Part shown: positions 8,320-17,035 of the stretch, one piece after another
Position numbering within the stretch: position 1 is the stretch's first letter
How the letters are laid out: every line of letters starts with the position of its first letter
Assembly: GCA_947493695.1 (NCBI GenBank)
Contig: CANLSF010000004.1
Coordinates: forward strand, 62,001-126,000
DNA: 64,000 bases
Direction: 5' to 3'
DNA from: an uncultured Kiloniellaceae bacterium
GTDB taxonomy: Bacteria; Pseudomonadota; Alphaproteobacteria; Kiloniellales; Kiloniellaceae
Notes under the pieces: model-generated
Seen by the model: only the letters and a program-made list of their open reading frames with translations
Database searches by the model: none
Told to the model about the DNA's origin: nothing
Program-made: the position numbers and the translations under genes

Positions 8320-9021
8320 GTGACGAACGAGACAAACAGCCTGATGTTTCTGCCAGGCCTCATCTGCGATCATGCTCTGTGGCGCGAGCAGATGATCGCT
8401 TTTTCGGGTGACTACGATTGTAGTGTCGCGGATCTGACAAAAGACGAGAGCGTGGGGGACATGGCACGGGCGGTTTTGCGCGATGCACCGCCGCTGTTCA
8501 ATCTGGCGGCTCTCTCCATGGGCGGTTATGTCGCGTTCGAAATTCTGCGCCAGGCGCCGGAACGGATTGCGAAGCTTGCGCTTTTGAACACAAAGGCGCG
8601 GCCCGATACGCCCGACGAACGGGCACGGCGCGAGGATCTGCTGCGCGCGGTCGGCGTTGGCAACTTCAAGGGAGCCACTGGTCGTCTCCTGCCGCTCTTC
8701 ATTCATGAAGACCGCCTGGACGATGATGATCTGACAGGGGAAATCGAGAAGATGGCGGAACGGGTTGGCAAGGATGCCTTCGTTCGGCAGCAGAAGGCCA
8801 TTCTCTCCCGGCCTGACAGCTTACCGGACCTGAGTGGGATATCCTGCCCGACACTTTTGATCGGCGGTCGTCAGGATCGGCTGACACCGGTTGATTGCCA
8901 TGAGGAAATGGCCGCCGGGATTCCCGGTTCGGAGCTGATCATTATTGAAGACTGCGGCCATCTGTCGCCGATGGAACACCCCGACAGAGTGACCGAAGAA
9001 CTTCAAACTTGGTTCGGCTGA
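8320..9021 (+). CDS. Alpha/beta hydrolase
   Basis: About 233 residues. The nucleophile elbow is LSMGG (Ser near residue 67), the acid is in GGRQDRLTP and the catalytic His in DCGHLSPMEHP, completing a Ser-Asp-His triad. The group resembles AB-hydrolases of the RsbQ/BioH-like type, but the substrate cannot be told. A GTG at 8320 preceded by GGGGAT is chosen as start; the frame is open to 8275 and another possible start is ATG 8344. It follows the isochorismatase-like gene closely. No signal peptide, so cytosolic. Confidence 0.85.
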   Translation: MTNETNSLMFLPGLICDHALWREQMIAFSGDYDCSVADLTKDESVGDMARAVLRDAPPLFNLAALSMGGYVAFEILRQAPERIAKLALLNTKARPDTPDERARREDLLRAVGVGNFKGATGRLLPLFIHEDRLDDDDLTGEIEKMAERVGKDAFVRQQKAILSRPDSLPDLSGISCPTLLIGGRQDRLTPVDCHEEMAAGIPGSELIIIEDCGHLSPMEHPDRVTEELQTWFG

Positions 9022-9032
9022 ATGGTTTTGGC

Positions 9033-9635
9033 TTAACGGATCCGCCGCAGGCGATCACCGTCGCGTCGATCCGGGTTGTCCAACGGGAAGAGGTTGAGCG
9101 TCGCTTCCTGGATCAGTTTCTGGAACCGCGGGTCGCTTGAGGATGCAGGCCGCGCCGTGGTTCCCGCAATCGAAGAAAGCCTGCGGTCATTCACGCAGTA
9201 GACGGCAACCACGCGAAGGTTATCGATGCTTGGCTGACTCGAGCCTGGACGTGCGGCATCTTCAGGATTTGCGCAGAGCTTTTCCGGTCGGGCATTGGCG
9301 GGCGCGTCCAGCAGCATGACCACGTGATAGGGCGAGTTTTGCTCCGGCGGGACCTCGGTGTTGAAGGTCAGTTTCGGACGGAAAGTCGAACCGGTCATAG
9401 CCGAGGTCGTGACATTGTCGACCCTTGGCTTCGCCTCATCGAAGGGATTGCCGATCACCTGGGTTTTGACCGGTCCTTTTCCCGCCAGATAGAAAAGGTC
9501 GTTAGGATCGTAGTTATCCAGTTGAACAGGCCGGAGCACTGTCTGATTCGAGCAGGCGGCCAGGCCACCAAGTAAAACGGCTGAGACCGCCAGCTTCAGG
9601 CGCCATGATCTCACGGAATGGTGTCGGTTTTTCAT
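9033..9635 (-). CDS. Predicted lipoprotein, function unknown
   Basis: 200 residues. A Lys/Arg-rich start is followed by a hydrophobic stretch ending in the lipobox LAAC (Cys near residue 28), so it should be a lipid-anchored periplasmic protein. The mature part is rich in Pro, Asn and Asp, with a possible beta-rich middle (KLTFNTEVPPEQNSPYHVVMLLDAPAN) and a disulfide candidate pair (LCANPE and VYCVNDRR). I recognise no family. It converges with the hydrolase gene on its left (11 bp between stops). Confidence 0.75.
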   Translation of the reverse strand: MKNRHHSVRSWRLKLAVSAVLLGGLAACSNQTVLRPVQLDNYDPNDLFYLAGKGPVKTQVIGNPFDEAKPRVDNVTTSAMTGSTFRPKLTFNTEVPPEQNSPYHVVMLLDAPANARPEKLCANPEDAARPGSSQPSIDNLRVVAVYCVNDRRLSSIAGTTARPASSSDPRFQKLIQEATLNLFPLDNPDRRDGDRLRRIR

Positions 9636-9762
9636 CGTATCTCTTCAGCTGCTGTGGCGGCACTCGTGAGACGTTATATGGTCGCCCCAGAGCTCTGTCT
9701 CCACTGAGAGTATGACACAACTCCGTGAGATTGTCGTTATACCTATGAGTTTGATCTTGAAG

Positions 9763-11307
9763 TCAACCGCCTTCGCCGGCAGCTTCCCGCCGCCGCTTCA
9801 AGAGCCCTGAGATATAGGGCATCAGCATTGGCACGAAGAGAATTGCCGCGGCAATCACCAGGATCGACAGGGTCAGGGGGCGTTCCCAGACAAATGACCA
9901 GGAGTCGTTGTTGATGATCAACGCGCGACGCAGGTTCTCTTCCATCATGCCGCCCAGGATAAATCCGAGCAGCATCGGCGCCATCGGGAAATCCAGAAGA
10001 CGCAGCCCCACAGCGGCAATCGCAAAGATCACCATCAGCTGGATGTCGAAGGCGTTGAAGGAGACGAAGTAGACCCCGATCAGCGAGAAGAAGAGGATCA
10101 TCGGGATCAGAACCGTTCCTGGAATTGCCAGGATGCGCGCGATGTAGGGAATCAGCGGCAGGTTCAGGATCAGCAAAACCACGTTGCCGATGTACATGGA
10201 GATGATCACCGACCAGAAGACGCCGGGATTGTCGACGAAGAGCCGCGGTCCCGGCTGAACACCGTAAGAAATCAGGGCGCCCAGCATGATCGCGGTTGTG
10301 CCCGATCCAGGAATGCCCAGGGTCAGTAGTGGTACAAAGGAACCGGAGCAGGCGGCGTTGTTGGCGGTCTCAGGGGCGGCCAGTCCCCGCACCGAACCTT
10401 TGCCGAAGAGCTTGCCCTTAATCGGTCCGGCGATGCGTTGCTCCATGCCGTAGGCGAGGAAGCTGGCGATGGTGGCGCCCGCGCCGGGCAGCACCCCGAT
10501 AATAAAGCCGAGAACCGACGAGCGTCCGATCACCGGCGCCATCTCGCGTTTGTCTTCGGAAGTGAGTTTCATTGAGCCCAGATTCTTCTGGGCTTCCATC
10601 TCACGCTTGCGATCCGCATCGGATTTGGGTCTGAGAACCTGCATCAGGGCTTCAGACAGCGCAAAGGTCGCCATTGCCAACAGCAGGAAGGAGATCCCGT
10701 CCGTGAGGTCGATCATGCCCATGGTGAAGCGCTGCACACCCTGGGTCTGATCCGTGCCAACCGTGGAGATCATAAGTCCCAGTACGGTCATCACCAGGGC
10801 TTTGATGATGTTGCCTTTACCGGCAAAAGCGGCCACGGCGGTCAGGCCGAGCACCATCAGTGCGAAGTAATCGGTCGATTGAAAGGCGAGGGAGACGACG
10901 GCCAGCGAGGGTGCCGCCACCAGCAGGAAGATTGCCGCGATGGTGCCGCCGGAGAAAGAAGAGTATGCGGCGATTGCCAGGGCCTTGCCGGCCTGTCCGG
11001 AACGCGCCATGGGATAACCGTCGAAGGCCGTGGCGACGGTGCCGGCAACACCCGGGGCGTTGATGAGAATCGAGGAGGTCGAGCCGCCGAAGATTGCGCC
11101 GTAATAGACACCTGCCATCAGGATCATGCCGGTCGCCGGATCGAAGCCGTAGGTGATCGGGATCATCAGGGCGATGGCAGAGATCGGTCCCAGTCCCGGC
11201 AGCATACCGATAAAGGTGCCGACGAAGCAGCCGACGGTGACCATCAGTAGATTGATGGGCGAGAGCGCGGTGCCGAGGCCCGTGAGAATTCCGTTGATCA
11301 TGTCCAT
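9763..11307 (-). CDS. tctA: Tripartite tricarboxylate transporter, large permease TctA
   Basis: 514 residues with about 11-12 membrane segments. The family hallmarks are clear: GTFIGMLPGLGPISAIALMIPITYG near the N-terminus, GGSTSSILINAPG, and later GIIGVLPGAGATIASFLAYG-like and GIPGSGTTAIMLGAL motifs, reflecting the internal duplication of TctA. It forms the channel for carboxylate uptake driven by an ion gradient. The start is 4 bp from the tctB stop, so the two are translationally coupled. Third gene of tctC-tctB-tctA. Confidence 0.96.
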   Translation of the reverse strand: MDMINGILTGLGTALSPINLLMVTVGCFVGTFIGMLPGLGPISAIALMIPITYGFDPATGMILMAGVYYGAIFGGSTSSILINAPGVAGTVATAFDGYPMARSGQAGKALAIAAYSSFSGGTIAAIFLLVAAPSLAVVSLAFQSTDYFALMVLGLTAVAAFAGKGNIIKALVMTVLGLMISTVGTDQTQGVQRFTMGMIDLTDGISFLLLAMATFALSEALMQVLRPKSDADRKREMEAQKNLGSMKLTSEDKREMAPVIGRSSVLGFIIGVLPGAGATIASFLAYGMEQRIAGPIKGKLFGKGSVRGLAAPETANNAACSGSFVPLLTLGIPGSGTTAIMLGALISYGVQPGPRLFVDNPGVFWSVIISMYIGNVVLLILNLPLIPYIARILAIPGTVLIPMILFFSLIGVYFVSFNAFDIQLMVIFAIAAVGLRLLDFPMAPMLLGFILGGMMEENLRRALIINNDSWSFVWERPLTLSILVIAAAILFVPMLMPYISGLLKRRREAAGEGG

Positions 11308-11311
11308 AACG

Positions 11312-11767
11312 CTATCCTCGCAGGAATTCGGGCCAGGGCTCGATGAAGACGCCGAGAAACTGCGTCATCAGAACCCAGAAAAAGACAACCACCGGAACGG
11401 AGGCAACGAGAACGATCCACCAGCGCCGCTCGCCCAGGATCAGAATACCGGCGATGAGAAAAAGGCTGGTGGAGATTAGAAAACCACCCGGGCGCACGGT
11501 AAGACCGTAAATCACCATGACAAGGCAGATAATCGCGCCACGGCCCCAGAGAAATCCGGCGACCTCAGGCCGCGCATCGTTGCTCGGTTTGACGATCATG
11601 GTCAGGGACAAAACGATCCCGAGGACGCTCAGGGCTTCCGGCATCGTGCGCGCCGTGAAGGCCGCTTGCGCCTGAAAGGGGAGCAACGGAATGTCAAAGG
11701 TCAACAGCCCATAGGCCAGGGAAAAGGCCAAAAGCAGCAACCCGCCAATGCGATCATTGGTCAGCAT
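11312..11767 (-). CDS. tctB: Tripartite tricarboxylate transporter, small permease TctB
   Basis: 151 residues with four hydrophobic segments (near residues 8-27, 40-60, 75-98 and 105-140) and the usual N-terminal RIGGLLLLAFSLAYG. TctB proteins are poorly conserved, but size, topology and place between tctC and tctA settle the call. The leader upstream contains a 7-bp inverted repeat (ATACCAA / TTGGTAT, 11787-11806) and, further up, the hairpin at 11875-11925. Confidence 0.93.
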   Translation of the reverse strand: MLTNDRIGGLLLLAFSLAYGLLTFDIPLLPFQAQAAFTARTMPEALSVLGIVLSLTMIVKPSNDARPEVAGFLWGRGAIICLVMVIYGLTVRPGGFLISTSLFLIAGILILGERRWWIVLVASVPVVVFFWVLMTQFLGVFIEPWPEFLRG

Positions 11768-11874
11768 GGTGGTCTTCCAGGAAGTTATACCAAGAAGCGT
11801 TGGTATTAGTTGCGCGTGAGAACATGTCTCGCGTTCTTGACCGCTTCGATCAAGATGGAGCTTTCACTGCGGAG

Positions 11875-11925
11875 AAAACGGCGGGAGCGGGCTTGCATTG
11901 AAAGTCAGGCCCGCTCCAGCGTTTT
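11875..11925 (-). terminator. Intercistronic hairpin between tctC and tctB
   Basis: On the minus strand a 9-bp GC-rich stem (GGAGCGGGC / GCCCGCTCC) extended by AAAACG / CGTTTT starts 10 nt after the tctC stop and ends in a short T-run. It looks like an intrinsic terminator or attenuator that would let tctC mRNA exceed tctBA mRNA, as expected for a binding protein. Confidence 0.65.
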
Positions 11926-11934
11926 ATGTCAGGT

Positions 11935-12912
11935 TCAGAGGAACCCGAGCTCTTTCATCAGAGCGCCGATTTCGGCTTCCTGCGTCTCTAGGAAGGAAAC
12001 GAAGTCGGAGCCTGGGTTATAGATTTTCACCCAGCCGTTCCGTGAACGGACTTCTTCCCACTCTGAAGTCGCATACATCTTTTCAAGCGCGGCGGCATAG
12101 GCAGCCTGCTTCTCAGCGGAAAGGCCCGGAGGTCCGAAGAACCCGCGCCAGTTCACGAACTCGGCAGGATTGCCGGCTTCTTTGCAGGTCGGGACATCTT
12201 TGGCGTCCGCGAGGCGTTCGGCTGCGGTCACACAAAGGATCCGCACCTGACCCTGCTTGGACATTTCGAGGGCTTCGCCCAGTCCTGTGGAAAGAGCCTG
12301 GATTTCACCCGACAGCAGACCAGCCATGGCCTTGCCACCTGCGTCGTAAGGCACGTACTTGACCTTCGTGGCTTCTGCGCCACCGGCCTTCATGACCATG
12401 GCGGCTACGAGGTGATCCATACCGCCGGCAACGGAACCGCCGCCGATGGCAACCTTGCTGCTGTCGCCCTTGTAGGCGGTCATCAGATCGCCCATGGACT
12501 GGATCGAGGACTCGGTGTTGACGACCATGGCCGCGTAATCACCAATTGTGCCCGCGACGGGGGTCAGATCCCGGAAGGACTGCGGGAAGACTTTCTGAAG
12601 AGACCGGATGACGATCGGGGTCGAGTTCACCATCAGGGTGGCGCCGGCCTTGTCTTTCGTCTCGATAATGTGCGCGATGGCTTTACCGCCGCCGCCGCCG
12701 GACATGTTTTCGTAGGACGCTGCGCCCACGATGCCCGCTTTGGTCAAGGCTTCGCCGGTACCGCGCGCTGTGCCGTCCCAGCCGCCACCGGCGCCGCCGG
12801 GGATCAGGAAGTGAATGGATTCGATATCTGCGGCAGATGCAGGAACTGCAGCCGCGGCCAGAAGTGTGGTCGCTGAAAAGGCAGCAAATACGCCTTTGCG
12901 TAAGAGCTTCAT
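11935..12912 (-). CDS. tctC: Tripartite tricarboxylate transporter substrate-binding protein TctC
   Basis: 325 residues from ATG 12912, preceded by GGGAGG six nt upstream; an in-frame start at 12933 is unlikely. Residues 1-27 form a Sec signal peptide (LLAAAAVPASAAD). The mature part has the Bug/TctC landmarks IHFLIPGGAGGGWDGTAR and a pocket segment GGSVAGGMDHL. It captures a carboxylate in the periplasm and delivers it to TctAB. The ligand (citrate or another tricarboxylate/dicarboxylate) cannot be read from sequence. Promoter and possible operator lie in 12913-13056, downstream of the second binding-protein gene. Confidence 0.95.
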   Translation of the reverse strand: MKLLRKGVFAAFSATTLLAAAAVPASAADIESIHFLIPGGAGGGWDGTARGTGEALTKAGIVGAASYENMSGGGGGKAIAHIIETKDKAGATLMVNSTPIVIRSLQKVFPQSFRDLTPVAGTIGDYAAMVVNTESSIQSMGDLMTAYKGDSSKVAIGGGSVAGGMDHLVAAMVMKAGGAEATKVKYVPYDAGGKAMAGLLSGEIQALSTGLGEALEMSKQGQVRILCVTAAERLADAKDVPTCKEAGNPAEFVNWRGFFGPPGLSAEKQAAYAAALEKMYATSEWEEVRSRNGWVKIYNPGSDFVSFLETQEAEIGALMKELGFL

Positions 12913-12989
12913 TGGTATCCTCCCGTAATACAAACTCAGCCGGACTTCTCCGAGTCTCGGCTGTTAGCAGGCAGAAAATCAAATGAAGC

Positions 12990-13005
12990 TGTCATGAACC
13001 TGACA
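12990..13005. promoter_or_regulatory. Inverted repeat upstream of tctC
   Basis: TGTCA-TGAACC-TGACA, a perfect 5-bp inverted repeat with a 6-nt spacer, about 80 bp upstream of the tctC start. It is a candidate site for the TctD-like regulator encoded nearby; that link is inference. Confidence 0.35.
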
Positions 13006-13056
13006 TTGCGGTGCAAAATTAGAATGTTTCTACAAAGAGTCTTTTAGAACAATGTC

Positions 13057-14160
13057 CTATTGTGCACCGAGGGCGGCGTTCCAGCGGTTGATCAGGCGCT
13101 CACGCTTCACCTGATCGAGGTAAACTACCAGTCCTGGCGTGACAGGAACCGGACGCAGGCGGCCTTGCGCCTCCGCGCGTAATCCGGCGGCAGTGTTCTC
13201 GCCGGTCAGATCCGGATGAAGTGCCGGCAGGCGCAGATCGCGTGAAATGACTTCCTGGCCGTTACGGGAGATCAGGAAATCCAGAAAACTGGCACCGAGG
13301 CCTGGAGATCTTGCTGCTCGCGGGACCAGACCGATGCGAGACATCACGACGGTATAATCTTCAGGCAATATAATGCCGATCTCCGGATTCTCTGCTGCCC
13401 ATGAGGCTGCATAGGAACCCAATATATTGTAGCCGAGCGCAAAACGCCCGTCGGCGACGCGCTCCAGGATCGCGGAGGAGTTCGAATAGAGCTTTACCCC
13501 TGCCGAGCCCATGGCCTGGACCAGTTGCCAGATGTCGCGGTAATGCTCCTGATCCCGTGCGAGAAAGAAGAGGCCGATCCCCGCGCGCTCAATGTCATAG
13601 GTGCCGATCCTGCCGTAGATATCGTCTTCGGTTTCGTAGAGATAACTGGTCAGCGCGGCGCGGGTTCTGGGAGGACTGCGTCCTGCGAAAGACGACTTAT
13701 GATAGATGATTACCGCAGGCTCGAAGGTGACGCCAAAGGCTGTGTTCCGCCAGGTTGCCCAGTCCGGTAGGAAGCGCGCGGCGGGCAGATCGAGGCTGGA
13801 GGCATAACCGTCATTGGCGAGCTTGACCTGCAGATCCATGGCTGAAGAAAAGACCAGATCTGCGGTCGGCCCGCCCTGATCGCTCTCGTCGATAACCCGC
13901 GCATAGATTTCCTGAGTCTGAAGTTCGGAATAATCAACAGCGATGCTTGGGTTTTCAGCCTGATACCGCGCGATCAGCGGTCGGGCGATTTCCTCGTCGA
14001 GGGCGCCGTATATGGTCAGGACACGGCTGTTGGTGGCGTCCGCTTTCGCGGGAAAGAAAATACTCTCGGCCCTCGCCGGGTTCGGCAGGGCTCCTGCGAT
14101 CAACGCCACTGCAACAAGCCAGAGGGTCAGGAACGGGTATTTTACGTTGGATTTCCTCAT
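13057..14160 (-). CDS. Periplasmic extracellular solute-binding protein paired with TctDE
   Basis: 367 residues from ATG 14160; the open frame continues upstream to 14259 but MRKSNVKYPFLTLW starts a clear signal peptide ending ALPNPARA. The mature part is an ABC-type (iron/putrescine-like) binding protein: VLTIYGALDEEIARPLIARYQAENPSIAVDY, then ADLVFSSAMDLQVKLANDGY. No ABC permease or ATPase genes accompany it. It lies divergent to a TctD/TctE-like two-component pair, with 116 bp between starts, and upstream of tctC on its own strand. A sensory role with the kinase, rather than transport, is an attractive inference. Confidence 0.85.
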   Translation of the reverse strand: MRKSNVKYPFLTLWLVAVALIAGALPNPARAESIFFPAKADATNSRVLTIYGALDEEIARPLIARYQAENPSIAVDYSELQTQEIYARVIDESDQGGPTADLVFSSAMDLQVKLANDGYASSLDLPAARFLPDWATWRNTAFGVTFEPAVIIYHKSSFAGRSPPRTRAALTSYLYETEDDIYGRIGTYDIERAGIGLFFLARDQEHYRDIWQLVQAMGSAGVKLYSNSSAILERVADGRFALGYNILGSYAASWAAENPEIGIILPEDYTVVMSRIGLVPRAARSPGLGASFLDFLISRNGQEVISRDLRLPALHPDLTGENTAAGLRAEAQGRLRPVPVTPGLVVYLDQVKRERLINRWNAALGAQ

Positions 14161-14276
14161 AACCTCAGCTTGCCCGAGCACTGCAGGCTTCACAAGTTGG
14201 TCACGACACAATAGCGTTGCAACCAGATAAAGGCAGCGGAGCAAACCGGTGCCAATCATATTTCGGGGGGATTCAG

Positions 14277-14942
14277 TTGCGTCTCTTGGTGGTCGAAGAC
14301 AACGAGACTCTTGCGCAGGGCCTGACCGCGGTTCTGAAGAGTTCGGGCTATGCCGTGGATCTTGTTACGGACGGACAGTCGGCTGAGGCTGCGCTGGCCA
14401 CTGCGTCTTATGACCTTGTGATCCTGGATTTAACCCTGCCGGATATGGACGGTCTGGATGTGCTCAAGGCGCTGCGTCAGCAACGAAAGGACTGCGCGGT
14501 TCTGGTGTTGACCGCCCGTGGCGCGTTGGACGACCGGGTAAAGGGCCTCGATCTTGGCGCAGACGACTACATGACCAAACCCTTTGAGGTGCCCGAGCTG
14601 GAAGCCCGTGTCCGTGTGCTTCTTCGGCGACGCGCAGGGCTTCGCTCCTCGAAGCTGGATTATGGCGCACTTACGCTGGATCTTTCGGCACGACAGGTCA
14701 GTCTCGATGGAGAGCGGATCGAATTGCCGGCCCGTGAGCTGAACGTCCTCGAGGCATTGTTGCTGAAGGCGGAACAGGTTGTCTCCAAACAGCAGATCAT
14801 CGAAAGCCTTGCGGATTTCGATGACGATATCAGCGAGAATGCGGTTGAGCAGTACGTCAGCCGCCTGCGCAAACGCCTGGAACCTAACGGTCTTAAGATC
14901 CGCGCAGCGCGGGGCCTCGGCTACATCCTGGAAGCAGCCTGA
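14277..14942 (+). CDS. tctD: TctD-like response regulator (OmpR/PhoB class)
   Basis: 221 residues. A receiver domain starts RLLVVEDNE, with acidic pair E7/D8, phospho-acceptor D51 (VILDLTLPDMDG) and the conserved Lys in TKPFE near 101; a winged-helix trans_reg_C domain covers about 130-219. I chose a TTG start at 14277 because it gives the standard N-terminus and has GGGGGGAT just upstream; ATG 14217 would add 20 odd residues. The kinase gene follows after 3 bp. Its likely target is the tctCBA operon and the adjacent binding-protein gene (inference from family and context). Confidence 0.93.
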   Translation: MRLLVVEDNETLAQGLTAVLKSSGYAVDLVTDGQSAEAALATASYDLVILDLTLPDMDGLDVLKALRQQRKDCAVLVLTARGALDDRVKGLDLGADDYMTKPFEVPELEARVRVLLRRRAGLRSSKLDYGALTLDLSARQVSLDGERIELPARELNVLEALLLKAEQVVSKQQIIESLADFDDDISENAVEQYVSRLRKRLEPNGLKIRAARGLGYILEAA

Positions 14943-14945
14943 TCC

Positions 14946-16448
14946 ATGGCCGAAGTCACTCAGTCCTCTGTTCACGAGCCTCCACATCAGGCAAAGACCG
15001 CCCGCAGGCATCATTCCCTGCGCCGGCGTCTTCTGGTGCTTCTGCTGGTGCCGCTTTCGCTGATCGGGGTGCTGGCCATGGTGGACGCCTACCGCGATGC
15101 ACGCATCACCGCCAATGAGATTTCGGACCGGGTGCTTTCAGGCTCTGCACTGGCAATTGCCGAGCGTGTGATTGTCGGCGCGGATGGAACGCTGGAAGTC
15201 GATGTGCCCTACGTTGCGCTCGAGATGTTGACCTCCTCGGCACAGGATCGCGTCTTTTACCGGGTAGAAGGGCCGGGCGGTGGCTTCATAACAGGTTACG
15301 AGAAACTGCCTGTGCCTGCGGGCGAGTTTAACGAGACCATCGGCAACCGCGCGCGCTTTTCGGATGCCAGCTTTCGTGGCGATGCGATCCGCGTAGCCAC
15401 GATGGATGGCGCGGTCTCGACCGGAAAACGCTCTATCCCCTACCGGGTCGTCGTGGCGGAGACCACCAACGCCCGGCAAAAACTGGCGCAGGATATTCTG
15501 ATTCGAACCGCCGTCCGTCAGGCGCTGCTGGTCGGTATTGCCGCGATTATCGTCTGGATTGGTGTCACCCGTGCGTTGCGACCATTGCAGAGACTGGAAG
15601 AAGCGATCGGGCGGCGGAGCATGGACGATTTGCGCCCGATTGAACACGCGGTGCCCAGCGAGGTCGAACAGCTGGTCGTCTCTATCAACGGTTTCATGCA
15701 AAGGCTGGGCGGCGCGCTGGATGCCTTGCGCCACTTTACGGGCAATGCGAGCCATCAGCTGCGCACGCCCCTGACGGTGATCCGCACACAGCTGGAACTC
15801 ACCCGTCGGGCGCAAAGCGATGAAGACGCAAGTGCAGCGTTGCAGATGGCGGATGGTGCCGTGATTCATGCGGAACGTACACTCGCGCAGTTGCTGCTGC
15901 TGGCGCGGGTTGACGAAGCTTCGGCAGACCGTTTGAGCGAAGCCACCTTTGATCTGGCCGATCTGGCACAGACGACCACAGCAGGGTATCTGGCCAAGGC
16001 CCGGGAGAAGAACGTAGACCTTGGGTTCGAGGCGGATCCAGGCAAAGTCTCGATCAAGGGCGATTCCATGTTGCTTGGCGAGCTTCTGCGCAATCTGATC
16101 GAAAACGTGATTGCCTATGCGGGCGAAGAGGTTCAAGCGACTGTGCGGGTCAGCGCACAGGGGCAGGCAGCGGTCCTTGAGGTGGAAGACGACGGTGTCG
16201 GCATCGATGCCGGAAATCGTGCCAAAGCCATGGAACGCTTTGTCAGGTTCTCATCCGACACGCAAGCTGGGGCCGGCCTTGGGCTTTCCATCGTCGCTGA
16301 AATCGCCGAGCTCTTTGGGGCCAGGGTCACACTGGATACAGGGGAGCAGGGGAAGGGACTGCTGGTGCGCATAGTATTCCCCGAAAAAGGCTCCGTCTTG
16401 CAGACTGCGGTGCCGGACACCACTTCACCGGAAGCGGTGAAGCGATAA
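14946..16448 (+). CDS. tctE: TctE-like sensor histidine kinase
   Basis: 500 residues. TM helix at about 28-48, a periplasmic sensor region of about 140 residues of the two-component-kinase N-terminal type, TM helix at about 190-207, then HisKA with the phospho-acceptor H270 (NASHQLRTPLT) and an HATPase with N box (LLRNLIENVIAYA) and G box (EDDGVGID, GAGLGLSIV). It phosphorylates the adjoining regulator. It begins 3 bp after the regulator's stop. The stimulus is probably a carboxylate detected directly or through the divergent binding protein. Confidence 0.94.
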   Translation: MAEVTQSSVHEPPHQAKTARRHHSLRRRLLVLLLVPLSLIGVLAMVDAYRDARITANEISDRVLSGSALAIAERVIVGADGTLEVDVPYVALEMLTSSAQDRVFYRVEGPGGGFITGYEKLPVPAGEFNETIGNRARFSDASFRGDAIRVATMDGAVSTGKRSIPYRVVVAETTNARQKLAQDILIRTAVRQALLVGIAAIIVWIGVTRALRPLQRLEEAIGRRSMDDLRPIEHAVPSEVEQLVVSINGFMQRLGGALDALRHFTGNASHQLRTPLTVIRTQLELTRRAQSDEDASAALQMADGAVIHAERTLAQLLLLARVDEASADRLSEATFDLADLAQTTTAGYLAKAREKNVDLGFEADPGKVSIKGDSMLLGELLRNLIENVIAYAGEEVQATVRVSAQGQAAVLEVEDDGVGIDAGNRAKAMERFVRFSSDTQAGAGLGLSIVAEIAELFGARVTLDTGEQGKGLLVRIVFPEKGSVLQTAVPDTTSPEAVKR

Positions 16449-16485
16449 GACCGCATGGAGAGAGACCTAAGGAAAGAGTAATCAC

Positions 16486-17025
16486 GTGAAAAAGATCCTG
16501 GCATTTTCCGGCAGCAACAGCTCCAAATCGATCAATCAGAAGCTTGTCCACGTGGCGACGGCAGAGCTTGATCCAGCCTCTGTGACGGTGATCGACATTC
16601 GGGATTATCCGCTGCCGATCCACTCGGTCGACATCGAAGCGCAGGGTATGCCGGAAAACGCCGAGCGCTTGCGCGCGCTTTTCAGCGAGCATGATGGATT
16701 CCTGATTTCCTGCCCGGAGAATAACTCGTCGATGACGGCGATCCTGAAGAACCTGCTCGATTGGATGTCGCGCTTCGAAGGCAAGATCTTTCAGGAAAAG
16801 CCGGTGCTTTGGATGGCGACAACGCCCGGCAAAAATGGCGGCCAAACCAACCTGAAGCATGTGGCTGAGCTGACCCCCTGGTGGGGCGGTAAACTGGTTG
16901 CGACCTTCAGCCTGCCGCGATTTAACGAGACCTTCGATGCAGAGTCCGGGACGTTACGCGAGGCTGAGCATCGTGCCGAACTTACCGCGGCTGTGAAAGC
17001 TCTGGAAGCCGCTGTTTCCCAGTGA
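16486..17025 (+). CDS. NADPH-dependent FMN reductase family protein
   Basis: 179 residues with a flavodoxin-like fold. The N-terminal FSGSNSSKSINQKL is the FMN phosphate-binding loop and CPENNSSMTAILKNLLDW the second flavin contact, as in the Lot6/ArsH/ChrR group. It starts with GTG preceded by AAGGAAAGAG. It would reduce quinones or other acceptors with NAD(P)H in the cytosol. It follows tctE by 37 bp and converges with the serine hydrolase gene (10 bp between stops). Physiological substrate unknown. Confidence 0.9.
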   Translation: MKKILAFSGSNSSKSINQKLVHVATAELDPASVTVIDIRDYPLPIHSVDIEAQGMPENAERLRALFSEHDGFLISCPENNSSMTAILKNLLDWMSRFEGKIFQEKPVLWMATTPGKNGGQTNLKHVAELTPWWGGKLVATFSLPRFNETFDAESGTLREAEHRAELTAAVKALEAAVSQ

Positions 17026-17035
17026 TAACAATACC

